Shown here in pieces: positions 1-8,124 of a stretch of 47,415 nt of DNA (its first letter is position 1; each line of letters starts with the position of its first letter). Source of the stretch: Olavius algarvensis Gamma 3 endosymbiont (GTDB lineage Bacteria > Pseudomonadota > Gammaproteobacteria > GCA-001735895); the NCBI GenBank assembly GCA_001735895.1, contig DS021200.1, positions 473,324 to 520,738 of the forward strand, in the 5' to 3' direction. The translations under genes and the position numbers were made by a program. Under the pieces are notes generated by a model. The model searched no databases and was not told the DNA's origin. It saw only the letters and a list, made by a program, of their open reading frames with translations.

Positions 1-487
1 TGGGCGTTAAGGATTCGGTGCGAAAGCCCGCGGCGTTGAGCGCCGTCCAATGTTTTACCAGCCGAGCCTGTGCGCCGAACCAGCACTCCCAGTCAAGCGT
101 TTTGTAAATATTTAGATTGAGACGGCCCTGCAGCAAAAATAATCCCTGCGCCTGGTGCTGCAGTTGATATTCCAGGCACCACAGGCATTGCCATGGATGC
201 TCACCGAACACGGCGACATAGTCTTCGCCATAGTGGTATTTCAGCAATGGATCGAACAAATCCTTAAGCTTACAGCGCAGTTTTTTTTTCTGATTGAGCC
301 AGAAGGATTTGCAATCTTCGAGCCGCGATAAACTGATGCTTTCACTCCAGCGCATAACCGTCGGCGACAGCGCGAAGAGATGATCCGGGCTCGAACTATA
401 GATCGCCGCATAGGCCGGAAACTCGTTCCGGCCACGTAGCTCGGCGAGGTCGATGACGCTGGCTTGAATTTCAGTGGTAACAGTCAT
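1..487 (-). CDS. ImuB-like/hypothetical protein, 3' end outside window
   Basis: An open frame runs leftward from an ATG at 487 to the window edge without a stop, giving 162 codons. Its start overlaps the end of imuA by 17 bases, so the two are probably co-translated. In lexA-imuA cassettes this position is normally held by ImuB, a catalytically inactive Y-family polymerase relative that links DnaE2 to the clamp. The visible part contains a stretch (LFALSPTVMRWSESISLSRL) that could correspond to the region of ImuB proteins after the N-terminal strand, but the usual N-terminal ImuB sequence is not obvious. I rely mainly on position. It may instead be an unrelated partner gene. The homology is unproven. 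Confidence 0.45.
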   Translation of the reverse strand, partial: MTVTTEIQASVIDLAELRGRNEFPAYAAIYSSSPDHLFALSPTVMRWSESISLSRLEDCKSFWLNQKKKLRCKLKDLFDPLLKYHYGEDYVAVFGEHPWQCLWCLEYQLQHQAQGLFLLQGRLNLNIYKTLDWECWFGAQARLVKHWTALNAAGFRTESLTP

Positions 488-1118
488 GCTCTTCGGCCAC
501 GGCAGCATAAGGCAAGGTAATCCTGCCGGTACTAGGCCCCTTGATAAGCTGCAGCGAAAACGCGCGCTTGCCGCTTTGCCAAGTGTTGATACGCAGGCCG
601 GCATAAGGATTGCCGCTCTTCGGGCTCAGAAAGTAGTGCCGGATCAGAAAAACGATCTGCTCCTGTTTGCGCGCCTGCTGGCTGACAAAGGCCATGTCGC
701 CAGTGCTGAATCGGCGCGGAGAATCGATGATAATATGCCTGAAAGTATCCTCGAGAAAAATAGGCCTTAACTCTCTGACCGGGTTATCCGAGCAGATGAA
801 AAACAGGCGCTGCATATCAACCCCATGACTGATCCAGCTGGAAGCAAATACGCCCAGGCCGTGGTGGTGATAAATCCACAGACTGAGGGGAATTCGGTGT
901 TTAAGCAACTGCAATGGAATCAGGCGACCATTCAGGCCGGGGGGAATACCCCATTCGACCAGATCGCCCGGCTTGATCTGTTCGAAACACCGGTCCAGGG
1001 CCTCGATACCCGAATGCAGTTCCTGCGGCTGGTGTTGCAGTTGCTGTTTGAGCGAGCGCGCGGATTGCAACTGATGCTGCAGCGAGGATTCGGTAAATTG
1101 CTCAGGAATTGAAGCCAT
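471..1118 (-). CDS. imuA: ImuA-like SOS mutagenesis protein
   Basis: A 215-residue protein of the ImuA/SulA-RecA-like family, which works with ImuB and DnaE2 in damage-induced translesion synthesis. The N-terminus (about residues 35-65, LHSGIEALDRCFEQIKPGDLVEWGIPPG split here as LHSGIEALD...GDLVEWGIPPG) matches the family pattern of a short helix followed by the RecA-like first strand with a degenerate Walker A. Later segments (FICSDNPVRELRP, IIIDSP, VFLIRHYFL, LRINTWQS) follow the RecA-fold strands. It lies downstream of lexA in the same direction with a 187-base gap, and its end overlaps the next gene, so an SOS-controlled pair is likely. No canonical CTGT-N8-ACAG box was found in its upstream gap. 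A partial match, CTGTATATCGTATG, lies at 1138-1151. Confidence 0.75.
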   Translation of the reverse strand: MASIPEQFTESSLQHQLQSARSLKQQLQHQPQELHSGIEALDRCFEQIKPGDLVEWGIPPGLNGRLIPLQLLKHRIPLSLWIYHHHGLGVFASSWISHGVDMQRLFFICSDNPVRELRPIFLEDTFRHIIIDSPRRFSTGDMAFVSQQARKQEQIVFLIRHYFLSPKSGNPYAGLRINTWQSGKRAFSLQLIKGPSTGRITLPYAAVAEEHDCYH

Positions 1119-1305
1119 GATCGTAAAACCGCCTAACCTGTATATCGTATGAAGAGAACGAAATTACTCCGGGTATCCTGCGAATTGTTTCTGCTTTCGA
1201 TCAGGTACGAACTGTCATCCGATGTGGTTGCGTACAATCTATGAAATTTGTTGATATTCAATGGATTTACTCCTGAGTTTGTGCCGCCTGCGTGCAATAT
1301 GCAGA

Positions 1306-1905
1306 TTAAAGTTTGCGGATAATGCCGACCAACTTGCCGAGAATTTCGAGCTGCCCGGCGGGCACTGAGCGTATGTCATGTTCCGGATTTGACGGCAACA
1401 GACGAGCCTGGTCTCCCTGTAGTTCGAGACGTTTGAGCGTAATTTCACCATCGATACGCAGCGCCAGAATATCGCTTTTGTTGCCCTCCGGCTGGCGCTT
1501 GATCATTGCCATATCGCCGTCGGCGATGGAATCACCCGACATACTGTCGCCAATCACTCGCACGGCGAGGATATCGCCACCGCCAAAAAAATCATGCGTG
1601 ACCGAAAACGATTCGGGAGTTTCATCATAAACGGATAGCGGGGCGCCGGCTGGTATCCGCGCGACCAGATCAAAGGTTTCAGCACTATGCTGGATATCGT
1701 CGGCCAGCATATAATCCGACACCCGTTGCGAGCGTTGCCGGATATAGCCCTTTTTTTCCAGCGCCTTCAGGTGAAAGCGGGCCGTGGTGTGTTGGAAACC
1801 GAAACGCGCGGCAATATCGCGCAATGACGGAAACGGCTGGCCCTGCTGTAAAACCTGGCGGGTATAGTCGTAAACAGCCTGCTGGATGTCGGTGAGCGAT
1901 TCCAT
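1306..1905 (-). CDS. lexA: LexA repressor (S24 self-cleaving)
   Basis: A 199-residue LexA, the SOS repressor. Residues 1-65 form the winged-helix DNA-binding domain (PSLRDIAARFGFQHTTARFHLKALEKKGYI). The cleavage site is the Ala-Gly pair in ARIPAGAPLS. The catalytic Ser lies in GDSMSGDSI and the catalytic Lys in EITLKRL, so autoproteolysis should be intact. Length fits the family (about 200). The recognition helix differs from the E. coli one, so its operator may also differ. The gene faces the FAN1 gene across an 82-base gap that contains a strong dyad, and it precedes imuA, the standard lexA-imuA-imuB arrangement. Confidence 0.93.
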   Translation of the reverse strand: MESLTDIQQAVYDYTRQVLQQGQPFPSLRDIAARFGFQHTTARFHLKALEKKGYIRQRSQRVSDYMLADDIQHSAETFDLVARIPAGAPLSVYDETPESFSVTHDFFGGGDILAVRVIGDSMSGDSIADGDMAMIKRQPEGNKSDILALRIDGEITLKRLELQGDQARLLPSNPEHDIRSVPAGQLEILGKLVGIIRKL

Positions 1906-1918
1906 GGGATGAATATAG

Positions 1919-1952
1919 TATATAACAGCGTTGCATGCAACAGAGTTATATA
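1919..1952. promoter_or_regulatory. Dyad operator candidate between lexA and fan1
   Basis: A 34-base imperfect palindrome sits 14 bases upstream of the lexA start. The outer arms TATATAAC and GTTATATA are exact reverse complements, and the centre GTTGCATGCAAC (1930-1941) is a perfect 12-base palindrome. Three-base mismatched spacers separate arms from centre. A second half-site-like run, GTTATATATTATTAAC, follows at 1945-1960. The location suggests LexA autoregulation and perhaps shared control of the divergent repair operon. That role is inferred. Confidence 0.6.
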
Positions 1953-1987
1953 TTATTAACAGGCCCTAGTGTAAAATACGATACCCA

Positions 1988-3643
1988 ATGCAGCCCGAAC
2001 TCCCCCCATCCTATTACCTCGATAACGTACTAACCCTGTTCGAACATGTTTCCCGGGTTTACGCGGATATACTCGAAACGGCGCAGCTCGAATTTCTTCA
2101 GCACTTTGCCGAATTGAACCCGGATGCGCAAAAGCTATGTATCCGCCTGCTGAATCGTAATTCCGACTGGTTTCGCGCCACCCGCTTGAACTACCCGGAA
2201 ATCGCATCGATCGAAGCCAGCCTGGCAGAACTCGCGCAAACCGGTTTCGTCGAACTCGACGGAAACATCGATTACCCGGACCTGTTATCGATCTTCACCA
2301 AAGCGGAATTACTCGCCGCCGTAGACGACGATGCGGGTCTCGACAAACTACGGCGCGCGCAACTCGAAGCCGCCCTGCTGGCGCTGGACGACATGAATTA
2401 TTTCACTCGGCTGGCATCCGGCGATACCCTGATACGGGTGCTGCGGCGCGACGATTACCAAATTTGCCAGATGCTGTTCTTCGGCAACCTGAACCAGTCC
2501 ATGACCGACTTTGTGCTGCGCGATCTAGGTCTGCATCAATTCGAAAGCTATAGCATCGATCAGACTCACAGGCCCTATCGCTCCACCCTCGAAATTCAGC
2601 AACACTGGCAGTTATACCAGCTCGAGGCGCGCTTCGGGCTCGGCAAGGATTGCGACCCGGCACTGCTGCACGAAATCAACGACCTGATCCCCGGCGATAT
2701 CGCAACCGAGGCGCCCGCACATCGTCGCTGCGAGCGCCTGCGTTTCGAGATCGCGCGCCAATTCGAACGGCTCGGCGACCCTGACACCGCGCTCGGGCTT
2801 TACCGGCAATGCCCGCAACCTCCGAGTCGCGAGCGCATCGCACGTATTCATGACAAACTTGAAAAATACCGGCAGGCATTCGAGGATTGTCTCGACATTC
2901 TCGCAACGCCTCTGGATGAAACCGAAGTCCAGTTTGCCAGCAACTTCGCCGCGCGCCTGGCAAGACGCCATGGATTCGACTGCCCGCAGTCGGTCGAATT
3001 GCAGCGCATTACTCACCAGCCGGAGATCGTCGACCTCGAACTCGAGTTGCATGACTCGGTCGAAACCGCCGTCGCCGAACACTACGCTACACTCGACCCG
3101 ACAGCGCGCTGTTACTTCCTCGAAAATAGCCTGTTCAACGGGGTACTCGGATTATTGATCTGGGATGCCGTTTTTGCCCCGCTGCCCGGCGCTTTTTTCA
3201 ATCCGTTTCAGTATCGCCCCAGCGATTTCCATGCGCCCGACTTTTGCGAACGGCGTATCGATTTGCTGGCGCAAACCTGGAACTCGATCAAAACGAATGA
3301 AGATATCTGGCATGTTGTCGAGCGGCGCTGGCATCGGAAACAGGGACTCATGAATCCGCTCGTCAATTGGCAGAATCTCGATCTCGAAATTATTAGGATT
3401 GCGCTCGAACGCATCGAGTTCACCCACTGGTGCGTTATTTTCAAGCGTATCCTGCGCGACCTAAGCGCTAACCGCGCCGGCTTTCCCGACTTGGTACATT
3501 TCCCAGCCGACGGCGGTTACTGCCTGATCGAGGTCAAGGCTCCGGGCGACAGCCTGCAACGGAACCAACAGCGTTGGATGCAGTATTTTCACGAGCACGG
3601 AATCCCACATCGACTCGCCAGGGTGGCATGGCGGACAAGCTGA
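1988..3643 (+). CDS. fan1: FAN1-family VRR-NUC domain nuclease
   Basis: A 551-residue protein resembling bacterial FAN1, a structure-specific nuclease that cuts 5' flaps and helps unhook interstrand crosslinks. The C-terminus (about residues 500-551) is a VRR-NUC PD-(D/E)XK domain: GFPDLVHF gives the catalytic Asp, LIEVKAPGD gives the Glu-x-Lys, and LQRNQQRWMQYF is the typical following helix. The N-terminal part (FLQHFAELNPDAQKLCIRLL, W-FR and LNYPEI) matches the SAP-like DNA-binding region of the family, and the middle is helical. The end overlaps the helicase start by 16 bases, which indicates translational coupling. Confidence 0.88.
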   Translation: MQPELPPSYYLDNVLTLFEHVSRVYADILETAQLEFLQHFAELNPDAQKLCIRLLNRNSDWFRATRLNYPEIASIEASLAELAQTGFVELDGNIDYPDLLSIFTKAELLAAVDDDAGLDKLRRAQLEAALLALDDMNYFTRLASGDTLIRVLRRDDYQICQMLFFGNLNQSMTDFVLRDLGLHQFESYSIDQTHRPYRSTLEIQQHWQLYQLEARFGLGKDCDPALLHEINDLIPGDIATEAPAHRRCERLRFEIARQFERLGDPDTALGLYRQCPQPPSRERIARIHDKLEKYRQAFEDCLDILATPLDETEVQFASNFAARLARRHGFDCPQSVELQRITHQPEIVDLELELHDSVETAVAEHYATLDPTARCYFLENSLFNGVLGLLIWDAVFAPLPGAFFNPFQYRPSDFHAPDFCERRIDLLAQTWNSIKTNEDIWHVVERRWHRKQGLMNPLVNWQNLDLEIIRIALERIEFTHWCVIFKRILRDLSANRAGFPDLVHFPADGGYCLIEVKAPGDSLQRNQQRWMQYFHEHGIPHRLARVAWRTS

Positions 3644-5955
3644 TACTCGGAGTACGCGAACTGGTCGAATTCTGTTGCCGCAGCGGAGATCTGGGATATG
3701 ACGGCAGCCCGGGCGTTAAAGCACTGCAAGGCTTGCAAACTCACCAGAAGATTCAGCAGCGCTATCGGTCGCAAGCCGATTCCGAAGTCGCGGTAAAATG
3801 GCTCGGCCGCAGCGATGACATCGAAATCGAACTCGGTGGCCGCATCGACCTGTTGTTTGCCGACGAAACACCGCCCCGCATCGAGGAAATCAAAACCGTG
3901 TACACTTATGCGCCCGGTCTCGAATCGGACCCACTGCACTGGGCGCAGCTCAAGTGCTACGGCGCCTGTTATGCGCGCGAACATGCACTCGAGGAAGTCA
4001 ATCTCAGCCTCAACCTGGTCAACCTGTTTTCACGCCAGGAACAGCGCCACGCCAAGGTTTTCCCGCGCCGGGAACTCGAATCCTTTGTCGAGACGACGCT
4101 ACGGCAATATCTGCATTGGCAGCGTCAGGTCGCAGCGCTTCGGCGGCAAATCCGGCAACAGGCGCGCGCGCTCGAGTTTCCGTTCGGCCAGTTTCGCGCG
4201 CAGCAACGCTATTTCGCCGCCGAGGTTTACCGCGCGATGGTAAACCGGCAGCGCTTGATGGTCGAAGCGCCGACCGGATCGGGCAAGACCATCAGCACCC
4301 TGTTCCCGGCACTCAAGGCGATTGGCGAAGACCAATGCGACCAGGTCGTTTATCTGTCGGCCAAGGTCTCGGGGCAGCAGCAGGCGGTGACTGCCATCGA
4401 GCTGATGCAAACCGACGTTTCCTACCTGGTGATCCAGGCCAAGGCCCGCAGCTGTCCCTGCAATTTCGACGCCGCCGAGATCGACGCCGAAGGCCGCTGC
4501 CGGCGCTGTCTCGGATTTTTCGAGCACCTGCCGCAGGCGCGCGAAAAACTGTTGCGGTTGCGGCGGCTCGACGTCGCCCGAATTCAGGCTGTCGCCGCCG
4601 AGTTCCAGTTATGCCCGTTCGAATTGGCATTGCAAATGCTGCCCTGGGTCGAGGTCGTAATCTGCGACTTCAACTATGTATTCGACCCGCTGGCACAGCT
4701 CGGATATTTTCGTAACGACCAGCGCCGCAAGCTGTTGCTGATCGACGAACTGCACAATCTGGTCGACCGCGCGCGCGGCATGTACTCGGCGAGCCTGACG
4801 CGCAGGCAAATCAAACAAGCGCTAGCCGCAGGTAACAGCCGCGCAATCACGGCGGCTTTGAATTCGATGCTGCGCACGCTCGATCGCGAGCTGCTGTCCC
4901 AGGAGTCGGACGAATCGGTTGCCGCAGAGGCACCTGAAAACCTGCTGCAAGCGAGCCAGCGATTCAGCGAGAAACTGGGTTTCGATATCTTTACCAACAA
5001 ACGCATCGCCGGGGCGACCCTCGAATTCTCGAAACAAGTTTTCCGTTTTCAACACATCAGTCAATTGTTTGCCCAACACCATCGAGCGCTCGGTTTCAAA
5101 GCGCTGAAGAAACGCGAAATGCGGTTGCTGTGCTTGAATGCATTCGAATATCTGCGTGATTGTTATCCGCTGTTTCAAGCGGTTTGCGGATTTTCCGCAA
5201 CCCTGTCGCCGGCGACTTATTTCCGACAGGCGCTAGGGCTAGAACGGGATTGCAAAAACCTGAACCTGGCCTCGACTTTCCCGGCGGCGCATCTCGGGGT
5301 TCGCATCGGCGGCTATGTCGACACGCGTTATCGTCAGCGCGAGCGACACATAAGCTCTATCAGCGCATCGATTGCGGCCTGTTACCGCGCCCGGCCGGGA
5401 AATTACCTGGTGTTTTTTTCCGCCTATTACTTCATACAGTTGGTGCATCGACACTTCGCGGCAAACTACCCGGAGATCGAAACCCGACTGCAACAGCGCG
5501 ATTTCGACGCGGCGGCACAACAGGAGTTTCTTGCCAACTTTTTCGAAAGCGATAACAAGATGGGGTTTGCCATCATGGGCGGTCGTTTTGCCGAGGGTAT
5601 CGATTACCAGGGCGATGCGCTGATCGGCGCCATCATCGTCGGCGTCGGACTGCCGCAGGCGAATAGCGAACAACAGTTGATACAGCAGGACTTCGAAGCG
5701 CTAGAGCTCGACGGTTTCGATTATGCATTTCGCTATCCCGGCCTGATTCGCGTAATGCAAAGCGCCGGGCGCGTCATCCGCAGCGAACGGGACTGCGGTG
5801 TGGTGGTGTTGCTGGAGCGCCGCTTCCGGCAGTCCGATTATGCGCAGTATCTTCCCCGGCACTGGCAAGCACAGTATTGCAACAGCCCCGAATCACTGGA
5901 ACAATCCTTGTCGGAATTCTGGGATGACATGGAGGAAACCGATGGCGAAAATTGA
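3628..5955 (+). CDS. DinG/XPD-like Fe-S DNA helicase with Cas4-like N-terminus
   Basis: A 775-residue superfamily 2 helicase. I choose the ATG at 3628, preceded by AGGG and overlapping fan1 by 16 bases, rather than the ATG at 3574. Residues about 1-190 carry a PD-(D/E)XK-like region (GGRIDLLF, IEEIKTVY, WAQLKCYGACYA) like that of Cas4/RecB nucleases. Walker A is EAPTGSGKT, and the Walker B/DEAH box is LLIDELHN. Cysteines in SCPCNF, CRRCLGFF and CPFEL form the Fe-S cluster region typical of XPD/DinG. Motifs V-VI are GGRFAEGIDYQGD and MQSAGRVIRSERD. It probably unwinds 5'-to-3' and works with FAN1 and the macrodomain gene in one repair operon. Confidence 0.88.
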   Translation: MADKLILGVRELVEFCCRSGDLGYDGSPGVKALQGLQTHQKIQQRYRSQADSEVAVKWLGRSDDIEIELGGRIDLLFADETPPRIEEIKTVYTYAPGLESDPLHWAQLKCYGACYAREHALEEVNLSLNLVNLFSRQEQRHAKVFPRRELESFVETTLRQYLHWQRQVAALRRQIRQQARALEFPFGQFRAQQRYFAAEVYRAMVNRQRLMVEAPTGSGKTISTLFPALKAIGEDQCDQVVYLSAKVSGQQQAVTAIELMQTDVSYLVIQAKARSCPCNFDAAEIDAEGRCRRCLGFFEHLPQAREKLLRLRRLDVARIQAVAAEFQLCPFELALQMLPWVEVVICDFNYVFDPLAQLGYFRNDQRRKLLLIDELHNLVDRARGMYSASLTRRQIKQALAAGNSRAITAALNSMLRTLDRELLSQESDESVAAEAPENLLQASQRFSEKLGFDIFTNKRIAGATLEFSKQVFRFQHISQLFAQHHRALGFKALKKREMRLLCLNAFEYLRDCYPLFQAVCGFSATLSPATYFRQALGLERDCKNLNLASTFPAAHLGVRIGGYVDTRYRQRERHISSISASIAACYRARPGNYLVFFSAYYFIQLVHRHFAANYPEIETRLQQRDFDAAAQQEFLANFFESDNKMGFAIMGGRFAEGIDYQGDALIGAIIVGVGLPQANSEQQLIQQDFEALELDGFDYAFRYPGLIRVMQSAGRVIRSERDCGVVVLLERRFRQSDYAQYLPRHWQAQYCNSPESLEQSLSEFWDDMEETDGEN

Positions 5956-6457
5956 TATTCGACAAACCGATATTACGCAGCTTGACGTGGATGCGATCGT
6001 CAACGCAGCAAATCCGCAACTGCTTGACGGCGCCGGGGTCTGCGGCGCGATCCACGCCGCCGCCGGGCCGCAGCTGCTGGCCGAGTGTCAAAGCCTGGGC
6101 GGCTGCGACACCGGCGACGCCAAAATCACCCGAGGATACGAGTTACCGGCGCGCCACGTGATTCACGCGGTGGGTCCGGTGTGGCAAGGCGGCGTCAATA
6201 ACGAGGCCGAGTTGCTCGCCAGCTGCTATCGCAAGAGTATCTTACTGGGCGAGGAATATGAACTCAAAAGTATCGCCTTTCCGGCGATATCCTGCGGAAT
6301 ATACGGCTATCCGCTCGAACAGGCTGCGACCATTGCAATCGAAGCGACCCTAACCGCGCTGCGCCAGTGCGAACATGTCGAGGAAGTAATCTTCGCCTGT
6401 TTCTCCGACGAGATCGAGGCGGCGCTAATCCAGGTCGCCTCCCATCACGCGCTTTGA
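5942..6457 (+). CDS. Macrodomain ADP-ribose hydrolase (YmdB-like)
   Basis: A 171-residue single macrodomain. ITQLDVDAIVNAANPQLL and the following GAGVCGAIHAAAG form the ADP-ribose pocket found in YmdB/MacroD proteins, which remove acetyl or ADP-ribose groups. TGDAKITRGYELPARHVIHAVGP and FPAISCGIYGYP are the other two family signatures. The ATG at 5942 follows a GGAGG and overlaps the helicase stop by 14 bases, so it is the third gene of the fan1-helicase operon. Placement with DNA-processing enzymes suggests removal of ADP-ribose from DNA or damage-linked proteins, which is inference. Confidence 0.9.
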   Translation: MAKIDIRQTDITQLDVDAIVNAANPQLLDGAGVCGAIHAAAGPQLLAECQSLGGCDTGDAKITRGYELPARHVIHAVGPVWQGGVNNEAELLASCYRKSILLGEEYELKSIAFPAISCGIYGYPLEQAATIAIEATLTALRQCEHVEEVIFACFSDEIEAALIQVASHHAL

Positions 6458-6497
6458 CTCAGAGTAAAAACTCTTAAGAGTTTTTACTCTGAGTCAA
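6454..6497. terminator. Perfect 44-bp palindrome, bidirectional terminator
   Basis: The two 22-base arms are exact reverse complements with no loop, centred on CTTAAG at 6473-6478. A/T runs (AAAAA and TTTTT) sit inside the arms, and the macrodomain stop codon lies within the left arm. It separates two convergent genes, so it can end transcription from both sides. Confidence 0.8.
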
Positions 6498-6503
6498 TTT
6501 TAT

Positions 6504-6806
6504 TCAAATTTCCATTTTCGAGTAAACGCTTTGCAGCTTGTCCCGCATGCTTTGCTCGCGATCGACGCGGGTGCCGACCCGTAGCGAGCTGCTGCAGCGC
6601 GGCGCGCCCATTTCATGCATTTTCTCATGACATTGCTTAACCGCCGCCATGACCTTATCCCACTCACCCTCGACATTGGTGCCGTAGGAATGCATTTCAT
6701 GGCTCAAGCCGGCGCCTTCGAAAATACGCTGACATTCGACCACGTAGTTCGAAACCGAAACTCCGACGCCCATCGGCACCACGCAGATATCGACTATTAC
6801 ATTCAT
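6504..6806 (-). CDS. MTH1187-family thiamine-binding protein
   Basis: A 100-residue YkoF/MTH1187-type protein. The ATG at 6806 is chosen because the family begins MNVIVDICVVPMG and a GGGGG ribosome site precedes it. The upstream start at 6848 would add an untypical tail. Family features are VPMGVGVSVSNYVVECQRIF, the pair LSHEMHSYGTNVEGEWD, and CHEKMHEMGAPRCSSSLRVGTRVD, which resembles the effector-binding fold that binds thiamine-like ligands. It is cytoplasmic, stands alone, and converges on the macrodomain operon. Confidence 0.85.
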   Translation of the reverse strand: MNVIVDICVVPMGVGVSVSNYVVECQRIFEGAGLSHEMHSYGTNVEGEWDKVMAAVKQCHEKMHEMGAPRCSSSLRVGTRVDREQSMRDKLQSVYSKMEI

Positions 6807-6969
6807 CAAATTTCCCCCAGGCTTCAAAAGCTCGCGATGATACACCAATCGCGCGACCCGTTAAGCCTTTCTATCATCAAGCAATCCTGTTTTCCGCTTT
6901 CCGGCAAGGTCTCATTTATCGTCAAATACAACTATACTTTGTCAATCGAATCGAATTACCGGCAGAAAT

Positions 6970-8097
6970 ATGTCTGAGCATAACGATGCGCTCGAAGACC
7001 TTAATAAACTCATTCCGCTGCACGAAAAGCTGATCGCCACCCACAAGTCGATCAGCGAATTTTTTCCCTTCATCGTGCGCATTGCTATTGCCGCTTACGA
7101 CCCGGAAACAAGCCTACTCAAAACCTATCTGCACAGCAGCGACGGCGATAATCCTCTCGAACATTATCAAGCGTCGATTGACGATGCACCATCTCTCAAA
7201 AAAATGCTGGAAAGCGGATTACCGCGGGTAATAAATAACATGGTGACATTTGAGTCGGGCGAACACGAACATACCATCCGGATCGGGCGGCAGGGCTACG
7301 CCGCAAGCTATACCATGCCGATGTTCGATAATGGCGCATTTTTTGGCTTTATCTTTTTTAACTCCGATAAAACGGACGTTTTTGACGAAAGCGTCTTACG
7401 CCAGGTAGACATTTTTGGTCATTTGATATCGCTAATGGTTATGAATGAACTGACATCCGTTAGCACACTGGCGGCCGCGCTCAAGACAACCAGCAGCATA
7501 ACCCACCTCCGCGATCCTGAAACAGGCAGTCATCTCGACCGTATGTCTCGCTATAGTCGCCTCATTGCCAGGACTATCGCCGACAAACACGAACTCAACG
7601 ATGATTACATCGAGCATATTTTCATGTTTTCACCACTGCACGATATCGGCAAGATCGGCATCCCCGATGAAATTCTGCTTAAATCCGAAAGGCTGAATCG
7701 AAGTGAGAGGACCATCATGAATTCACACACGCAGCTGGGACGCAAAATGATCGACGAGCTGCTTGAAAATTTTGGGCTCAGTGGTATCGGGCAAATCAAT
7801 ATGCTGCGTAACATTGCCGAGTTTCACCACGAATCGATAAATGGGAGGGGCTACCCGCTTGGCATACAAGGTGAAGAAATCCCACTGGAAGCCCGGATCG
7901 TTGCAGTCGCAGACGTATTCGATGCGCTCACCAGCAAGCGCCCCTACAAGGATGCCTGGTCTAACGTAGACGCGGTCCAGGAACTCATAAAACTGGCCGG
8001 TGAAAAACTCGACCAGGAATGCGTCGAGGCCTTGATCCACAATCTCGAAGAAGTCGAGAAAATTCAGCAGCAATTCAAGGAAAATAGATTCGTCTAG
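6970..8097 (+). CDS. GAF / HD-GYP cyclic-di-GMP phosphodiesterase
   Basis: A 375-residue signalling protein. Residues about 15-165 resemble a GAF sensor (FFPFIVRIAIAAYD, SYTMPMFDNGAFFGFIFFNS). Residues about 170-365 form an HD-GYP domain: TGSHLDRMSRYS, the metal-binding HDIGKIGIPD, HTQLGRKMID, and HHESINGRGYP, which carries the GYP motif, followed by RIVAVADVFDALTSKRPYK. The catalytic residues look complete, so c-di-GMP hydrolysis is expected. There is no membrane segment. The sensed signal is unknown, and the gene stands alone. Confidence 0.9.
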   Translation: MSEHNDALEDLNKLIPLHEKLIATHKSISEFFPFIVRIAIAAYDPETSLLKTYLHSSDGDNPLEHYQASIDDAPSLKKMLESGLPRVINNMVTFESGEHEHTIRIGRQGYAASYTMPMFDNGAFFGFIFFNSDKTDVFDESVLRQVDIFGHLISLMVMNELTSVSTLAAALKTTSSITHLRDPETGSHLDRMSRYSRLIARTIADKHELNDDYIEHIFMFSPLHDIGKIGIPDEILLKSERLNRSERTIMNSHTQLGRKMIDELLENFGLSGIGQINMLRNIAEFHHESINGRGYPLGIQGEEIPLEARIVAVADVFDALTSKRPYKDAWSNVDAVQELIKLAGEKLDQECVEALIHNLEEVEKIQQQFKENRFV

Positions 8098-8124
8098 GGG
8101 TTATTGATAAGCCTTAGCCCAGGG

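Noticed and set aside
1119-1305. Canonical LexA box before imuA
   Set aside because: Only CTGTATATCGTATG is found at 1138-1151; the right half ACAG is missing, so it was not called.
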